64,000 bases of DNA from the NCBI GenBank assembly GCA_026122225.1, contig JANEZZ010001902.1, positions 1,798,001 to 1,862,000 on the forward strand, read 5' to 3'. A model generated the notes under the pieces. The model searched no databases. It had not been told where the DNA came from and saw only the letters and a list, made by a program, of their open reading frames with translations. Every line of letters begins with the position of its first letter. The first letter of the stretch is position 1. This DNA is from Heloderma charlesbogerti (lineage: Eukaryota > Chordata > Lepidosauria > Squamata > Helodermatidae). This document shows, piece after piece, positions 44,191 through 55,565 of this stretch. A program made the position numbers and the translations under genes.

Positions 44191-45536
44191 TTATTTAACA
44201 TGGAGTTTGCCTTTTTTCACAGCAGCTGCACACTGGGTTGACATTTTCAACAAGCTGTCCACCACAACCCCAAGATCTCTTTCTTGGTTGGTCACCGTTA
44301 CCTCAGTTCCCATCAGCTTATACTTGCACATTGGGGCAAAAAATCCCAACTTCATCTCTTTACATTTGCTTATATTGAACCGTATTTGCCATTTTGATTC
44401 TCCTTCTCCCCCTCTGGAGAGATCTTTTTGGAGCTCCTCAGATTCCCTTTTTATTTTCACCACCCTAAATAATTTAGTGTCATCAGCAAACTTGGCCACT
44501 TCACTGGTCACTCCTAATTTCAGATCAGTTATGAACAGGTTGAAAAGCACTGTTCCTAATACAGATCCCTGTGGGACCCCACTATTTACGTCCCTCCAGT
44601 GGGAGAATTTACTATTTATTCCTACTCTCTGCTTTCTGTTCTTCAACCAGTTACAGATCCATAAGAGGACCTCCCTTCTTACTCCATGACCGCTAAGTTT
44701 GCTCAGGAGACTTTGGTGAGGGACTTTGTCAAAAGCCTTTTGGAAGTCCAAGTAAACAATGTCTACGGGATCACCCCTGTCCACATGTTTACTGACACTC
44801 TCAAAGAACTCCTAAAGGTTAGTGAGATAGGACTTAACGTTTCAGAAGCCATGTTGATTCTTTTTTATCAGGGCTTGTCTTTTGATATGCTTAATATTTT
44901 TTTTCTTTAATAATGCCTTCAACCAATTGACCTGGAATAGATGTTAAGCTAACTGACCTGTAATTTCCTGGATCCTCTCTGAATTCCTTTTTAAAAACTG
45001 GTGTTACATTGGCCATTTTCCTGTCCTCTGGTACAGAGACTGATCTTAGGGACATGTTACATATTTTTGGTAGAAGATCAGCAATTTCATATTTGAATAC
45101 TTTAAGAACCCTAGGATAGATACCATCTGGGCCTGGTGATTTATTACTTTCAATTTGTTGATAAAGTTGAGAACTTCATCTTTTGTCACCAGTATTTGCC
45201 TCAGTTCCTCAGACTCCCTTCCTGAAAACATCAGTTCAGGTACAGGTATCTGGCCTATATCTTCTGTAGCGAAGACCAATGAGAAGAATTCATTCAGCTT
45301 CTCTGCAGCCTCCTTGTCCTCCTTAGTACTCCTTTAACTCCATTGTCATCCAGTGGTCTAACTGCCTCCCTAACTGGTTTCCCCCTTCTGATATATTTAA
45401 ATAATTCTTTTTTGTTGGCCTTGATGTTGTTAGCAATATGCTCTTCAAAATGCTTTTTTTTTTTTAACATCTTTTATTGTCTGCTTGCATCTCCTTTGTG
45501 CAAGCTTGTGCTCCCTTCGGTTTTCTTCATTTGAGA
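44191..45536 (-). pseudogene. CR1/L3-like LINE ORF2, decayed
   Basis: The last intact frame (44191-44784) encodes VYLDFQKAFDKVPH (RT motif A), NWLKNRKQRV, SGVPQGSVLG, LFNLFITDL and KFADDTKLF (catalytic box). This is an unmistakable CR1-group reverse transcriptase. Upstream sequence (to about 45536), with frameshifts, gives a linker with NKKEFFKYI-like and LDDNG-like text, and the frame at 45046-45279 matches the pre-RT region. The similarity stops abruptly near 44186, soon after a CAAAVKKGK block, without the rest of the RT, the 3' UTR or a tail. Loss of the 3' end is unusual for a LINE and points to a later deletion. Confidence 0.88.
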
Positions 45537-45538
45537 TG

Positions 45539-45609
45539 ATGGAACAAAAAGCACCTGACAATCCACAAAAAGCAGATGGAACGGAGCTTACAAAACCCAT
45601 ACATCCCTA
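45539..45609. mobile_element. hAT-like element, right-end fragment
   Basis: Seventy-one bases match the right end of the element at 16623-17044 (ACCTGACAATCCAC, GCAGATGGAAC, CCATACATCCCTA) and stop at CATCCCTA. The fragment abuts the CR1-like remnant, so the junction at about 45537 is a breakpoint. Confidence 0.75.
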
Positions 45610-46801
45610 CTGGAGATGCTGCTGTAGCAGCATTCCAGGTGTCGGGTACTAGGGGATGAGGAGGGAAAAAAACTTCTCTGTTGCTGCCATCACAGCAGCT
45701 GCAGCAGCATCCAGGTAGGTGGATCAGTTAGTGAGAGGGAGGAATTCTTCACCTTGGATTAAAATCTGAGAGAAAAAAGATGTGGGTCCATAAAGGTCAC
45801 CTTTGTACTGAGTTGCCCAGTGTTCTTATTCCAGACCATGAAATTATGAAATTCAGCAGCATCACTACTTCAAGGTAGCTACGTTCATTTTAAAGCACCC
45901 TTCAAAAGGTTGGCTAACAAAAATGATTTGATGCCCCTAGGTTGTGTAAAAGAACTAGATAAATAGAATGTAAATAGATATACTGCTGTAATGTACACCT
46001 CAGTTTACTTTTATCTGGATAACAGCATTAACAAATCTAGTTAAGCTTACTTTTAGAGCAGCCTTTCTAGAAAAGCAACAACAACACAGCTGACAAAATA
46101 GTTACTTGCTACTGAGGCAACTTGGCACATAAGCCTGAGTATTTATAATGTGTAATGAAGCTGAATATTGGAAACAGTAACAGAAATCCTTGTGCATATT
46201 GTTGAAACCATAATGGTATTATGACACATTCAAGACTGAAAACAGATGAGTGAATGGGGGAGTAAAGGAACACAGCCCTTTGCAAAGCATGCCTGTTTCT
46301 GCCAAGGGATGATGCAAAATATTTGTAGCAATACCGAATATTCTGCTTGTGGCCTAAACACAATTGCCCACCTGTCTATTTCTAGATATATTTTACAGTT
46401 CATGACAGTAAAGCCCAGCAACCACCCTTTGCCTAATGCAAATTTGGTTAGCCACCTACTACAGAATATGCCTCTGTGTCTCTAAAAATGAATGCTGCAG
46501 TGCACCCATTTACATCAGGGTTGTTTGCTCCTGAAATCATTGTTGGAATGAATTTCCCTAAATGAAGAGCTTTATTTCCCTCCCACTCCATGATTCCCCT
46601 TATCCATAGAAGATTGCTATTATTCCCCCCAGACATGTCCTGTACATTTAACAGCTGTGCAACAGACAGACATTCAACAGCTACACCTTTTGTTTCGCTA
46701 GCAGGAAGATTAGATGATGAGAGCAGAGCTGCATTTCTTGTCGTGCAGCTGTTAAAGACACTGGAACCTGTTGAGAAAAAGCAGGAATTCATAGACTAAT
46801 C
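45610..46801. other. Unassigned DNA
   Basis: Includes a GC-biased TGCTGCTGTAGCAGCA / CAGCAGCTGCAGCAGCA stretch at about 45617-45715. A 114-codon minus-strand frame (46448-46792) has no motif I recognise. Confidence 0.35.
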
Positions 46802-46804
46802 TTA

Positions 46805-46995
46805 GGGCCAAAACAGACATTACTTTAAATCTGTGTCTAGCAACTAGATCTTTTCCCCCTTCATTTTTACACTAAAGTAGGCACAGCCCCCATGCCTGGA
46901 TCCCAATCCAGATGGGGACCCTGTACCTACTCTAGAGCAAAACTGAAAATATATAGCTGCTAGACACAGATTTAAAGTAATGTCTGGTTTGGACC
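46805..46995. mobile_element. PIF/Harbinger-type MITE, 191 bp
   Basis: The left end GGGCCAAAACAGACATTAC and the inverse of the right end (GGTCCAAACCAGACATTAC) match at 17 of 19 positions. Identity continues inward through TTTAAATCTGTGTCTAGCA to about 45 bp per arm. TTA on both sides (46802-46804 and 46996-46998) is the expected 3-bp target duplication. No ORF. Confidence 0.9.
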
Positions 46996-47209
46996 TTACA
47001 GATGTCATGATAACCTCCTTTCTCACCTGCTAGTGGTGTCAGACTGCCACTGGGACAGTCTCTTTTGTTAAGGGTTCAATATTTTGTATATTTAGACAGA
47101 AAAAAGTCCTACAATTCCCAGCATGCCTCAGCCATGGACATGTAGAGCATTATCAAGAAATAGGCAGAGGAATATTTTGAGTGAGTAGAAGGTGACTTTC
47201 CTTGGGGAA

Positions 47210-47307
47210 GCTGGGGGTGGCGACGGCCGACAGGAAGCTCTGGCGTGGGCTGGTCCATGAAGTCACTAAGAGTCGGAAGCAACTGACCGAATAAACAACA
47301 ACAAAAA
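47210..47307 (+). mobile_element. Second RTE-type LINE family, 3' tail
   Basis: The frame reads ADRKLWRGLVHEVTKSRKQLTE then stop, followed by AATAAACAACAACAAAAA. It is homologous to but distinct from the Bov-B end (DRKAWRAMVHGVTKSRTRLND). A second tail of this family is at 55365-55443. A LINE related to Bov-B has therefore also left copies here. Confidence 0.7.
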
Positions 47308-47309
47308 GA

Positions 47310-49730
47310 AGGTTGGACTATTCTATCTTCGTTTTCTTCCATTCCTAGTCTATTATTCCTGTTCCCTACTTATTCAGGATTCTGTTATCTGAATGGGAAG
47401 AGGTATCCCCGTGGTTTGGCATGCAAACCCTGCTTAGTACAAGAACATGGATGAAATTACTTCCACAATCCCTTACCAGTTCTGTACCTCAGAGATGGGA
47501 AAGCTCTCGGAAACTCTCATTGGATTAACATGTAAATTACTTGAGGGTTGTTTTTTGTTGTTGGGATGGGGGGATTCATATAAACCTAAATAATATTTCT
47601 GAGCCAATCTGAGGGTTTAGGGAAAAAAATTCCCCTCATATCCCTGCAGCATTCCCCCCACCCCTATGTAATCTAATGGAATGAAGCTGCTCAATTAGAT
47701 TGTAGGGTGGGGGATGCTGCAGGAGAAAAAACTGAGAATGGAGGCAGGTAGACCCACATGGAGTACCTAAAGGGTATTAGCTTCCCTCCTCAACCGCCTT
47801 CAGATTTTGCCTCTGAACCTCTTTTTTCTGGCCCTGTTCAATATAATCAAATGCCATTACATTGAAATTAAGAGTCTTGTAAGGGCTTTGGCAGAAGAAG
47901 ATCCATGGTACCTATGGCGACAGCTCTGTCAGCATGCTGGATCTTTGGCTGTCAATGCCCCGTGATCCCTGGCTGACATAAGTCAGTGCTCCCTTAAGAT
48001 CTCGGTCAGTCTCTCTCATTTTCATTTGTGCAAAAAAATTGTCAACCAGAGAAGCAGGCAATTCTTCTCTAGTTTTTACTTTAAAGTTCTTTTCTGCATC
48101 TGGAGAACTTTGCCAGCATCTCTATCCTCTGTGAATCCCCCTTAGTAATCATGAGGAAATGCATCTGCATAGCCTCGCTTATGTTTTTCATTGGCAAGGC
48201 TTAGACTAGAAACTTAAATTCATAGCTCTTCTTTCTGCACTCACAATGGCAGATGATACTGTAGCTGCTTCCAGTTCTTCCTGCTGCAGCCTGCCAAACT
48301 GAAGACAAGATGCTAAGTGATTCCTGTCACTTATGGACTCAGTTGTCCTTAAGCAAGGATAGAAATTTTAGTAATACAGTTTCTCCAAGGGCTGCTTATT
48401 CTTGCACTGTGTAACTTCCATCTAGGAAACCACATGTGTTCTGTATGGTACAGCAAAAAGCAAATGAGTCTTTTTTCTCTCTCATGCGCATACAGCAAAG
48501 TGAATAAGCACGTGTTTATGCATGCAGTTTTCTTACATAAAAATGAGAGGTATGTAGGAAATGGATTTATATGAGGTGACCCTGACACAAATAACACTGG
48601 GGGTTAATGTGATGACATCTCCTAAGAAGTGCCCTGAACGTTGAATTTAATTCAGCTCAAGCAATTCCTTAGTATCTGTTTAAAGACTGCAGTGGAAAAA
48701 GCCATTTTCTTTTGTCTCACATTGTGGCATAAATTTGAGGTCTCACACCACATCTTTCTTCAAAGTCTAATGTTCTAAATATCAAAATAGCTTACCCAGC
48801 ACGCGCTTTCTCCTGTCAGGTTTGTTGGAGATGAGGCTAGCTGCAATTTACAAGAGCTATTCTATTTTTGTACCTAATAATAGGGAGAGGCAGGCAATCT
48901 TCTGGTGCACAGATTCACCTTTTGCAGGGCTTTTCAGTTTGATTCATTCACAGCCTTGTGCAAATCAAGGTCCTCTTTATTAAACAGCCTAGTGCATTGT
49001 TTTTCGTCAAGGTTCCCCCCTCCTCCCTCCAGTTGTGGGGAATCTCTGGAACTAAATGGAATGAGTGGCCTTTAAGCCAGGAAGAAGAAAAAAGTGTTTG
49101 GTGTTTTGATTCATTTCTATGGCAACAGGATAAGTAATGAATAAAAAGGAGAGTGCACAACAAAAAATAACATGTCTCGTCCACTTAGCATGTCCAGGGC
49201 TGGCAGCTTTCGTCAAATAGAAGCATTCTGTGATAAGTATAGGCAAACAAAATTTGACACTTTCAAGAATTTTCGATGTGGAAGAGCCTTGCAAGCCCCC
49301 CCCCCCCCCCGGCCTTGGGCATTTTGCATTTTAACTATTTGTCACCTTCACATGATGGGAAAGAGGAAGTGATGGCAAATCAGAATTATTTCATATGCAA
49401 CTGTGATCAGAGTTTTTCTGTTTACAGATTAGAAGTGATTCAAAATTTCTCAAATATTTCGTGAGAAAAATGGAAGTGCTTCTCAGAATACAACTTTGAA
49501 TGCAAATTGTAAACCCAGGTTTGGCTCAAATAAACTTTCTCAACTGATTAAGGCAAAATGCAAGATTCAGGATTCGATCCCTGGATTCTTTAGTGGTTTG
49601 TCAGGGCAATGAAACCCCCTAGACTAATGTTGTAGAGAGGAACAGCTTATGTATTCCTTTTTGAGGGATGAGAAAGAAAGGGGAACTAGATTTTGGACAC
49701 AAAGGAAACTAGTGCCCCTTTAGTGCACCT
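47310..49730. other. Unassigned DNA
   Basis: No gene or transposon recognised. A run of 15 C lies at 49296-49310 and is a likely site of sequencing or assembly error. Confidence 0.4.
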
Positions 49731-52700
49731 ATGGGCAGGTTGTTGTTGTTGTTCAGTCGTTCAGTCGTGTCCGACTCTTCGTGACCCCATGGACCATAGC
49801 ACGCCAGGCCTTCCTGTCCTGCGCTCTCTCCCGGAGCGTGCTCAAGTTCATATTCATTGCATCCGTGATGCTATCTAGCCATCTCATCCTCTGCTGTCCC
49901 CTTCTCCTTTTGCCTTCAGTCTTTCCCAGCATCAGGGTCTTTTCCAGGGAGTTTTCTCTTCGCATTAGGTGGCCAAAATATTGGAGCTTCAGCTTCATTA
50001 TCTGTCCTTCCAATGAGCACTCAGGGTTGATTTCCTTTAGGATGGACTGATTTGACCTCCTTGCAGTCCAGGGGACTCCTAAGAGTCTTCTCCAGCACCA
50101 CAGTTCGAAAGCATCAATTCTTCGGCGCTCAGCCTTCCTTATAGTCCAGCTCTCACAGCCATACATTACTACTGGGAAAACCATAGCTTTGATTAGACGG
50201 ACCTTTGTCGGCAAGGTGATGTCTCTGCTTCTTACTATGCTGTCTAGGTTGGCCATAGCTTTCCTCCCAAGGAGCAAGCGTCTTTTAATTTCATGGCTAC
50301 AGTCACCGTCTGCGGTGATCTTGGAGCGCAAGAAAGTACAATCTGTCACTGCTTCCATTTCTTCCCCTTCTATATGCCAGGAAGTGATGGGGCCAGATGC
50401 CATGATCTTAGTTTTGTTAATGTTGAGTTTCAAACCAGCTTTTGCACTCTCCTCTTTCACCCTCAACAAGAGGCTCTTTAGATCCTCTTCACTTTCTGCC
50501 ATTAGGGTGGTATCATCTGCATATCGGAGGTTGTTGATAATTCTCCCAGCAATCTTAATTCCGACCTCTGATTCATCCAACCCGGCATTTCTCATGATGT
50601 ACTCTGCATATAAGTTAAATAAGCAGGGTGACAATATGCAGCCTTGTCGTACTCCTTTCCCAATTTTGAACCAATCGGTTGTTCCATGTCTGGTTCTTAC
50701 TGTTGCTTCTTGACCCTCGTACAGGTTTCTCAGGAGACAGGTAAGGTGGTCTGGTACTCCCATCACTTTAAGAATTTGCCACAGTTTGTTGTGATCCACA
50801 CAATCAAAGGCTTTAGCGTAGTCAATGAAGCAGAAATAGACGTTTTTCTGGAATTCTCTTGCTTTCTCCATGATGCAGCGAATGTTGGCGATTTGATCTC
50901 TAGTTCCTCTGCCTCTTCGAAACCCAGCTTGTACTTCCGGTAGTTCTCGGTTCGCATACTGCTGAAGCCTAGCTTGTAGGATTTTGAGCATCACCTTGCT
51001 GGCATGTGAAATGAGCGCAATGGTGCGGTAGTTTGAACACTCTTTGGCGTTGCCCTTCTTTGGAATTGGAATGTAAACTGACCTTTTCCAGTCTTGTGGC
51101 CACTGTTGAGTGTTCCAGATTTGTTGGCATATTGAATGCAGCACTTTAACAGCATCATCTTTTAGGATTTTAAATAGCTCGGCTGGAATACTGTCATCTC
51201 CGCTAGCTTTGTTGTTACTAATGCTTCCTAAGGCCCACTTGACTTCACTCTCTAGGATGTCTGGCTCAAGTTCAGTGACCGCACTATCATGGCTATCAGG
51301 GACATTCAGATCTTTCCTGTATAGTTCTTCTGTGTATTCTTGCCACCTCTTCTTAATCACATCTGCTTCTATTAGCTCCCTGCCTTCTTTGTCCTTTATC
51401 ATGCCCGTCTTTGCACAAAACGTTCCCTTGAGATCTCCAATTTTCTTGAAGAGATCTCTAGTCTTTCCCATTCTGTTGTTTTCCTCGATTTCTTTGCATT
51501 GTTCATTTAAGAAGGCCTTCTTGTCTCTCCTTCCTATTCTCTGGAACTCTGCATTCAGTTGGGTATATCTTCCCCTTTCTCCCTTGCTTTTCGCTTCCCT
51601 TCTTTCGTGAGCTACTTGTAAAGCCTCATCAGACAGCCACTTTGCTTACTTGCATTTCTTTTTCTTTGGGATGGATTTCGTTGCTGCCTCCTGAACAATG
51701 TTACGGACCTCCGTCCATAGTTCCTCAGGCACTCTGTCTATCAGGTCTAATCCCTGAAATCTATTCCTCACCTCCACTGTATATTCATCAGGGATATGAT
51801 TTAGGTCATACCTGAACGGTTTAGTGGTTTTCCCGACGTTCTTCAATTTAAGCCAAAATTTTGCAAGAAGCAGCTCATGATCTGAACCACAGTCAGCTCC
51901 AGGTCTTGTTTTGACTGACTGTATGGCGCTTCTCCATCTTTGGCTGCAAAGGACATAATCAATCTGATTTCGATATTGACCATCTGGTGACGTCCATGTG
52001 TAGACGTGGTGCTCTTGTGCTGTTGGAAAAGAGTGTTTGCTATGATCAGCATGTTCTCTTGGCAAAACTCTATTAGCTTTTGTCCTGCTTCATTTTGTAC
52101 ACCAAGGCCATGCCTGCCTGTTATCCCGGTGATTTCTTGACTTCCTACTTTAGCATTCCAATCCCCTATGATGAAGAGGACATCTTTTTTTGGTGTTAGT
52201 TCTAGAAGGTGTTGTAGGTCTTCATAGAACCGATCAACCTCAGCTTCTTCGGCCTCAGTGGTTGGGGCATAGACTTGAATTACTGTGCTGTTGAATGGTT
52301 TGCCTTGGATTCGTACTGAGATCATTCTATCATTTTTAAGATTGTACCCCAGTACTGCTTTTCCCACCCTTTTGTTGACTATGAGTGCTACTCCATTTCT
52401 TCTAAGGGATTCTTGCCCACAATAGTAGATATGATGGTCACCTGAATTAAATTCGCCCATGCCTGTCCATTTTAGTTCGCTGATTCCCAAGATGTCGATG
52501 TTCAATCTTGCCATCTCATGCTTGACCACCTCCAGCTTACCTTGATTCATTGATCTGACATTCCAGGTTCCTAAACAATATTGTTCTTTACAGCATCGGA
52601 TTTTCTTTTCACCACCAGACACATCCACAGCTGAGTGTCCTTTCGGTTTTGGCCCAGCCACTTCACTCTTTCTGGCGCTACTTGGAAATACCTTCTGCTC

Positions 52701-52974
52701 TTCCCCAGTAGTATATTGGACACCTTCCGACCTGAGGGGCTCATCTAACGGCGTCATATCTTTTAGCCTTGTGATACATTCCATGGGGTTTTCTTGGCAA
52801 GAATACTGGAGTGGGTTGCCATTTCCTTCTCCAGTGGACCACATTTTGTCAGAACTCTCCGCCATGACCTGTCCATCTTGGGTGGCCCTGCACGGCATAG
52901 CTTATGGCTTCACTGAGTTACGCAAGCCCCTTCGCCACAACAAGGCAGTGATCCATGAAGGGGATGGGCAGGTT
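49731..52974 (-). mobile_element. Full-length Bov-B (RTE) LINE, copy B
   Basis: The element at 49742-52963 (3222 bp, minus strand) is flanked by an 11-bp direct repeat ATGGGCAGGTT at 49731-49741 and 52964-52974. It is colinear with copy A over the whole length and begins about 36 bp further upstream (GGATCACTGCCTTGTTGTGG, reading into GGGGCTTGCG). The (AAC)n tail is at 49742-49752. Copies A and B differ at about 15 of roughly 570 C-terminal residues by eye count, so they are young relatives. Confidence 0.97.
49753..52898 (-). pseudogene. Bov-B ORF of copy B, broken twice
   Basis: Three pieces cover the ORF: 51843-52898 (endonuclease part up to a shift), 51646-52065 (rest of the endonuclease and linker) and 49753-51471 (reverse transcriptase and C-terminus). 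Two lesions separate them. One is a frameshift at about 52005-52020, where copy A reads AGGCGACTC and this copy has a one-base-longer replacement. The other is a nonsense change at 51646-51648 (AAA to TAA) just after KKKKCK. The RT part keeps FIDYAKAFD, GVRQGC and YADD. The lesions split endonuclease from RT, so this copy should not make the complete protein. Confidence 0.93.
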
Positions 52975-54894
52975 AAAAAAGCATAAATCCACCTTTGCAC
53001 AGTTTCCTGGGGAGGACAAGACAGAAAGAAATAGCAAAATCCATTCCCAACAGAAAACCAAAATTGCATAGCAATCTTGTATAATGATATAATTTATAAA
53101 TGTTCCATTTGTGAAGACAAAACTGAATATTTAATGAACAAGCAAACAACAGAAGGCAGATGTATGTCAAAAGCATTTTGAACTAAATGGAAATCTAGCC
53201 TGGTGAGATCCTTTTGAATATTACTGTCTTCTTATATAAAGGACTTATTTGAGATCAACTTTTACCCAGAGATTTTTTCCACCCTCAAATCCAACAAGTC
53301 TTCAATATCTTAATTTGAGAAAATAGCCTTGATTAAGATGAATGTTATCCCAAGTTATTCCCCGCCTTTCAGACACAGCTATCTGAATCCTTAGAAACTT
53401 TAAATGAAGCCCAATTTAAATGTGAAACTGGGTAAACAAAAACAATATAACTGCGTAATGCTATTTAATCTGGAATGCCTCACCTAAATATGCACTTGCC
53501 AGGGATTTGTAGCCAAGGCAGGAACTGCAGGCAAGAACTGCGCTAATGTGTTAACATTGCTCATATAGTAGAAAGGGCTAGTTTACATGAGACACCAGTC
53601 CCAGCCCAACTGATCCTGCTGCCTGAAGCACGAACATGTACTTCCTTGCACCCATTCCTGGCTCTGCCTTGTGCCCCTTCCTGCTTAAGGGGCTTTTGCA
53701 AGAGCTTGGCCACATCCTGAGACTGCTCACTCAAACTCTTGTGAGATTGCATTCTTGTGAGAGTTCAGACAGGTTTTACAACTCTCGTGAGAGTTCAGCC
53801 ACGCTCTCATGATAGTTCAGCCAATCTCTTGTAGGGCCCATCTGCAGCTGCAGTAAGGGGAAGCAGGGGCCATGAAATGGGACTGCCGGCAGCTACAAAT
53901 GCCACAGTGAGAGAGTAGCTGGCAGGGCTCTCCAAAGCACCCACTGGAGGTGGTGGCGGTGGCAGTGGGCCCTCCTGGTGGAGGCGGGGGGGGGGGAGCA
54001 ATACAATTCATGGGCGCGTCAGTCTGTGTCATGATAGCGCCATCCCTGTGAGGTAGTGGGCATGTGCAAAGCTGCACAAATAAGTTGTTGTCTACCTACT
54101 GTCACAGTTAAATCAAGGTGAAGTGGCACAAAATATTTGAATCCCTTAAGCTGCAATCAATGGTTTGTGGGAGGACATTCCAGGGGCCATAGGATACATC
54201 ATATCTCCTCCTCCAAGGACGGAGAAAGAGGTCCACCCTTGGAGGGGGGGATTCAATCTCTGATCCCCCCCCCCCCAGCCCTTGTGGAGAGTTCTGTGGC
54301 TCTTCTCTTTCTGACATCAGAACTTAGACATTAGAGAGGAGGTAAAGGAGGTAGGTGATGGGGAGGGTGTTGGGGCAGTCCAGGACAGGCTGTGGATTCA
54401 AACGTTCCCCAGCTCTTCTGCCCCCCAGAAACGGCCCCAAGTCCACATCAGCCCTGGTGCTGGTATGGATTAATTTTCTCCCATTGGCTTCAATGGGAAG
54501 GAATCAGGTTTTTGAAACCACCCTACAGGTGGGGAGGGGGAAAAGGAAATGGAAACATCAGTCCTCCTTTATATCTTTGGATATCTCAGAGGTTCCAACA
54601 TTGGAGCTCACTGAGATAAAGTTTAGGATTGTTCTGAGAGTAAGTAACAAAGTAACAAAGGTTTCAACTGCAAGTACTGCAAAAAATAACCCAGTAAGAG
54701 CCTTCCCAGATCTATTTTATTTTTATGCAGCACAATTACAGACAATGTCAGAATGGCTAAAATACAGAGTAACAGAGATAACTCCTGTTGGCATTTAAAT
54801 GAACAAGTTAAGGTATGTTCTATGAGCAACAGGTAATCAGAGAAAAAGTCAAAGCCATAATAATATGGTTGTAGCCATACATGATTGGTATCTT
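52975..54894. other. Unassigned DNA with short internal repeats
   Basis: Between about 53705 and 53840, words of the form CTCTTGTGAGAGTTCAG recur about four times at roughly 33-bp spacing and are partly palindromic, so this may be a degraded tandem or fold-back element. Homopolymer C/G runs at 53988 and 54266-54278 may be error-prone. No gene is recognised, and the 147-codon frame at 54355-54798 has no known motif. Confidence 0.35.
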
Positions 54895-55223
54895 AGCTTC
54901 AGTCTGCATTTGTAAGTGAACTGACCTGATTCACACTTCCTGGGCTATTATGCAGATCAAAACACAGTTATCTTTCAGGTTTCTTGTGTCTCTGAATTTT
55001 GTGACACAGCTCACCAAAGTACCAAAATGCATACCAAAATGCATATTTTATTATAAAATGTGTATAAAAATATGTATTATGTGAAAAAATATGCTCAAAA
55101 TAATTAGAATGTATGTATATAAAAAACCATTTGCAGATTGGTGTAGAAGTGGGATGGAATGGATTTAAGAATGAACACATGTGAAACTGTCCTCAACCAG
55201 AAATAGACTAATATCCATCCCTA
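54895..55223. mobile_element. hAT-like element, left end unclear
   Basis: The right end is CATCCCTA at 55216-55223. The body (TGAACTGACCTGATTCACACTTCC, GATCAAAACACAGTTA, ATACCAAAATGCAT repeats) matches the plan of 21435-21832 and 25742-25955. The left TAGGGATG end is not visible. Confidence 0.6.
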
Positions 55224-55237
55224 GTTGTAGAAATAAC

Positions 55238-55335
55238 ACTTACAGTGCAGTCCTACACATGCCTACTCAAAAGTAAGTCACCTTGCGTTCAGTGAGGCGT
55301 ACTCTCAGGTAAGAGAGTGTAGGATTGCAGCCTAA
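55238..55335. repeat. Palindromic MITE, nearly complete
   Basis: CTTACAGTGCAGTCCTACACATG and CTACTCAAAAGTAAGTC face GCGTACTCTCAGGTAAG and AGTGTAGGATTGCAGCC in inverse orientation around a GTTCAGTGA centre. Related half copies are at 3376, 57471 and 63157. Confidence 0.7.
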
Positions 55336-55364
55336 CTCTGGAATCATTAAAAAATAAATAAATC

Positions 55365-55443
55365 CAGACAGGAAGCTCTGGCGTGGGCTGGTCCATGAAG
55401 TCATGAAGAGTCGGAAGCGACTGATCGAATAAACAACAACAAA
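55365..55443 (+). mobile_element. Second RTE-type LINE family, 3' tail
   Basis: CAGACAGGAAGCTCTGGCGTG, GTCCATGAAGTCATGAAGAG and TCGGAAGCGACTGATCGAAT, then AAACAACAACAA. Same family as 47210-47307, with a slightly different drift pattern. Confidence 0.7.
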
Positions 55444-55565
55444 TCACCATTTGAGTCCTTCTATACAGAAGAAGTAGGTAGAACATTTGATAGTAGCAGG
55501 CAGAAAATTCATCATTTTAATATGATGAAAAACATAGTTGATCACAATGGGAACCTCTCCTTAGT

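Noticed and set aside
27513..51610. Antisense frames of 94-174 codons inside both Bov-B copies (for example 28410-28934, 50189-50713, 51110-51610)
   Set aside because: They mirror the sense ORF in both copies and have no independent motif; they are shadows of the LINE ORF.
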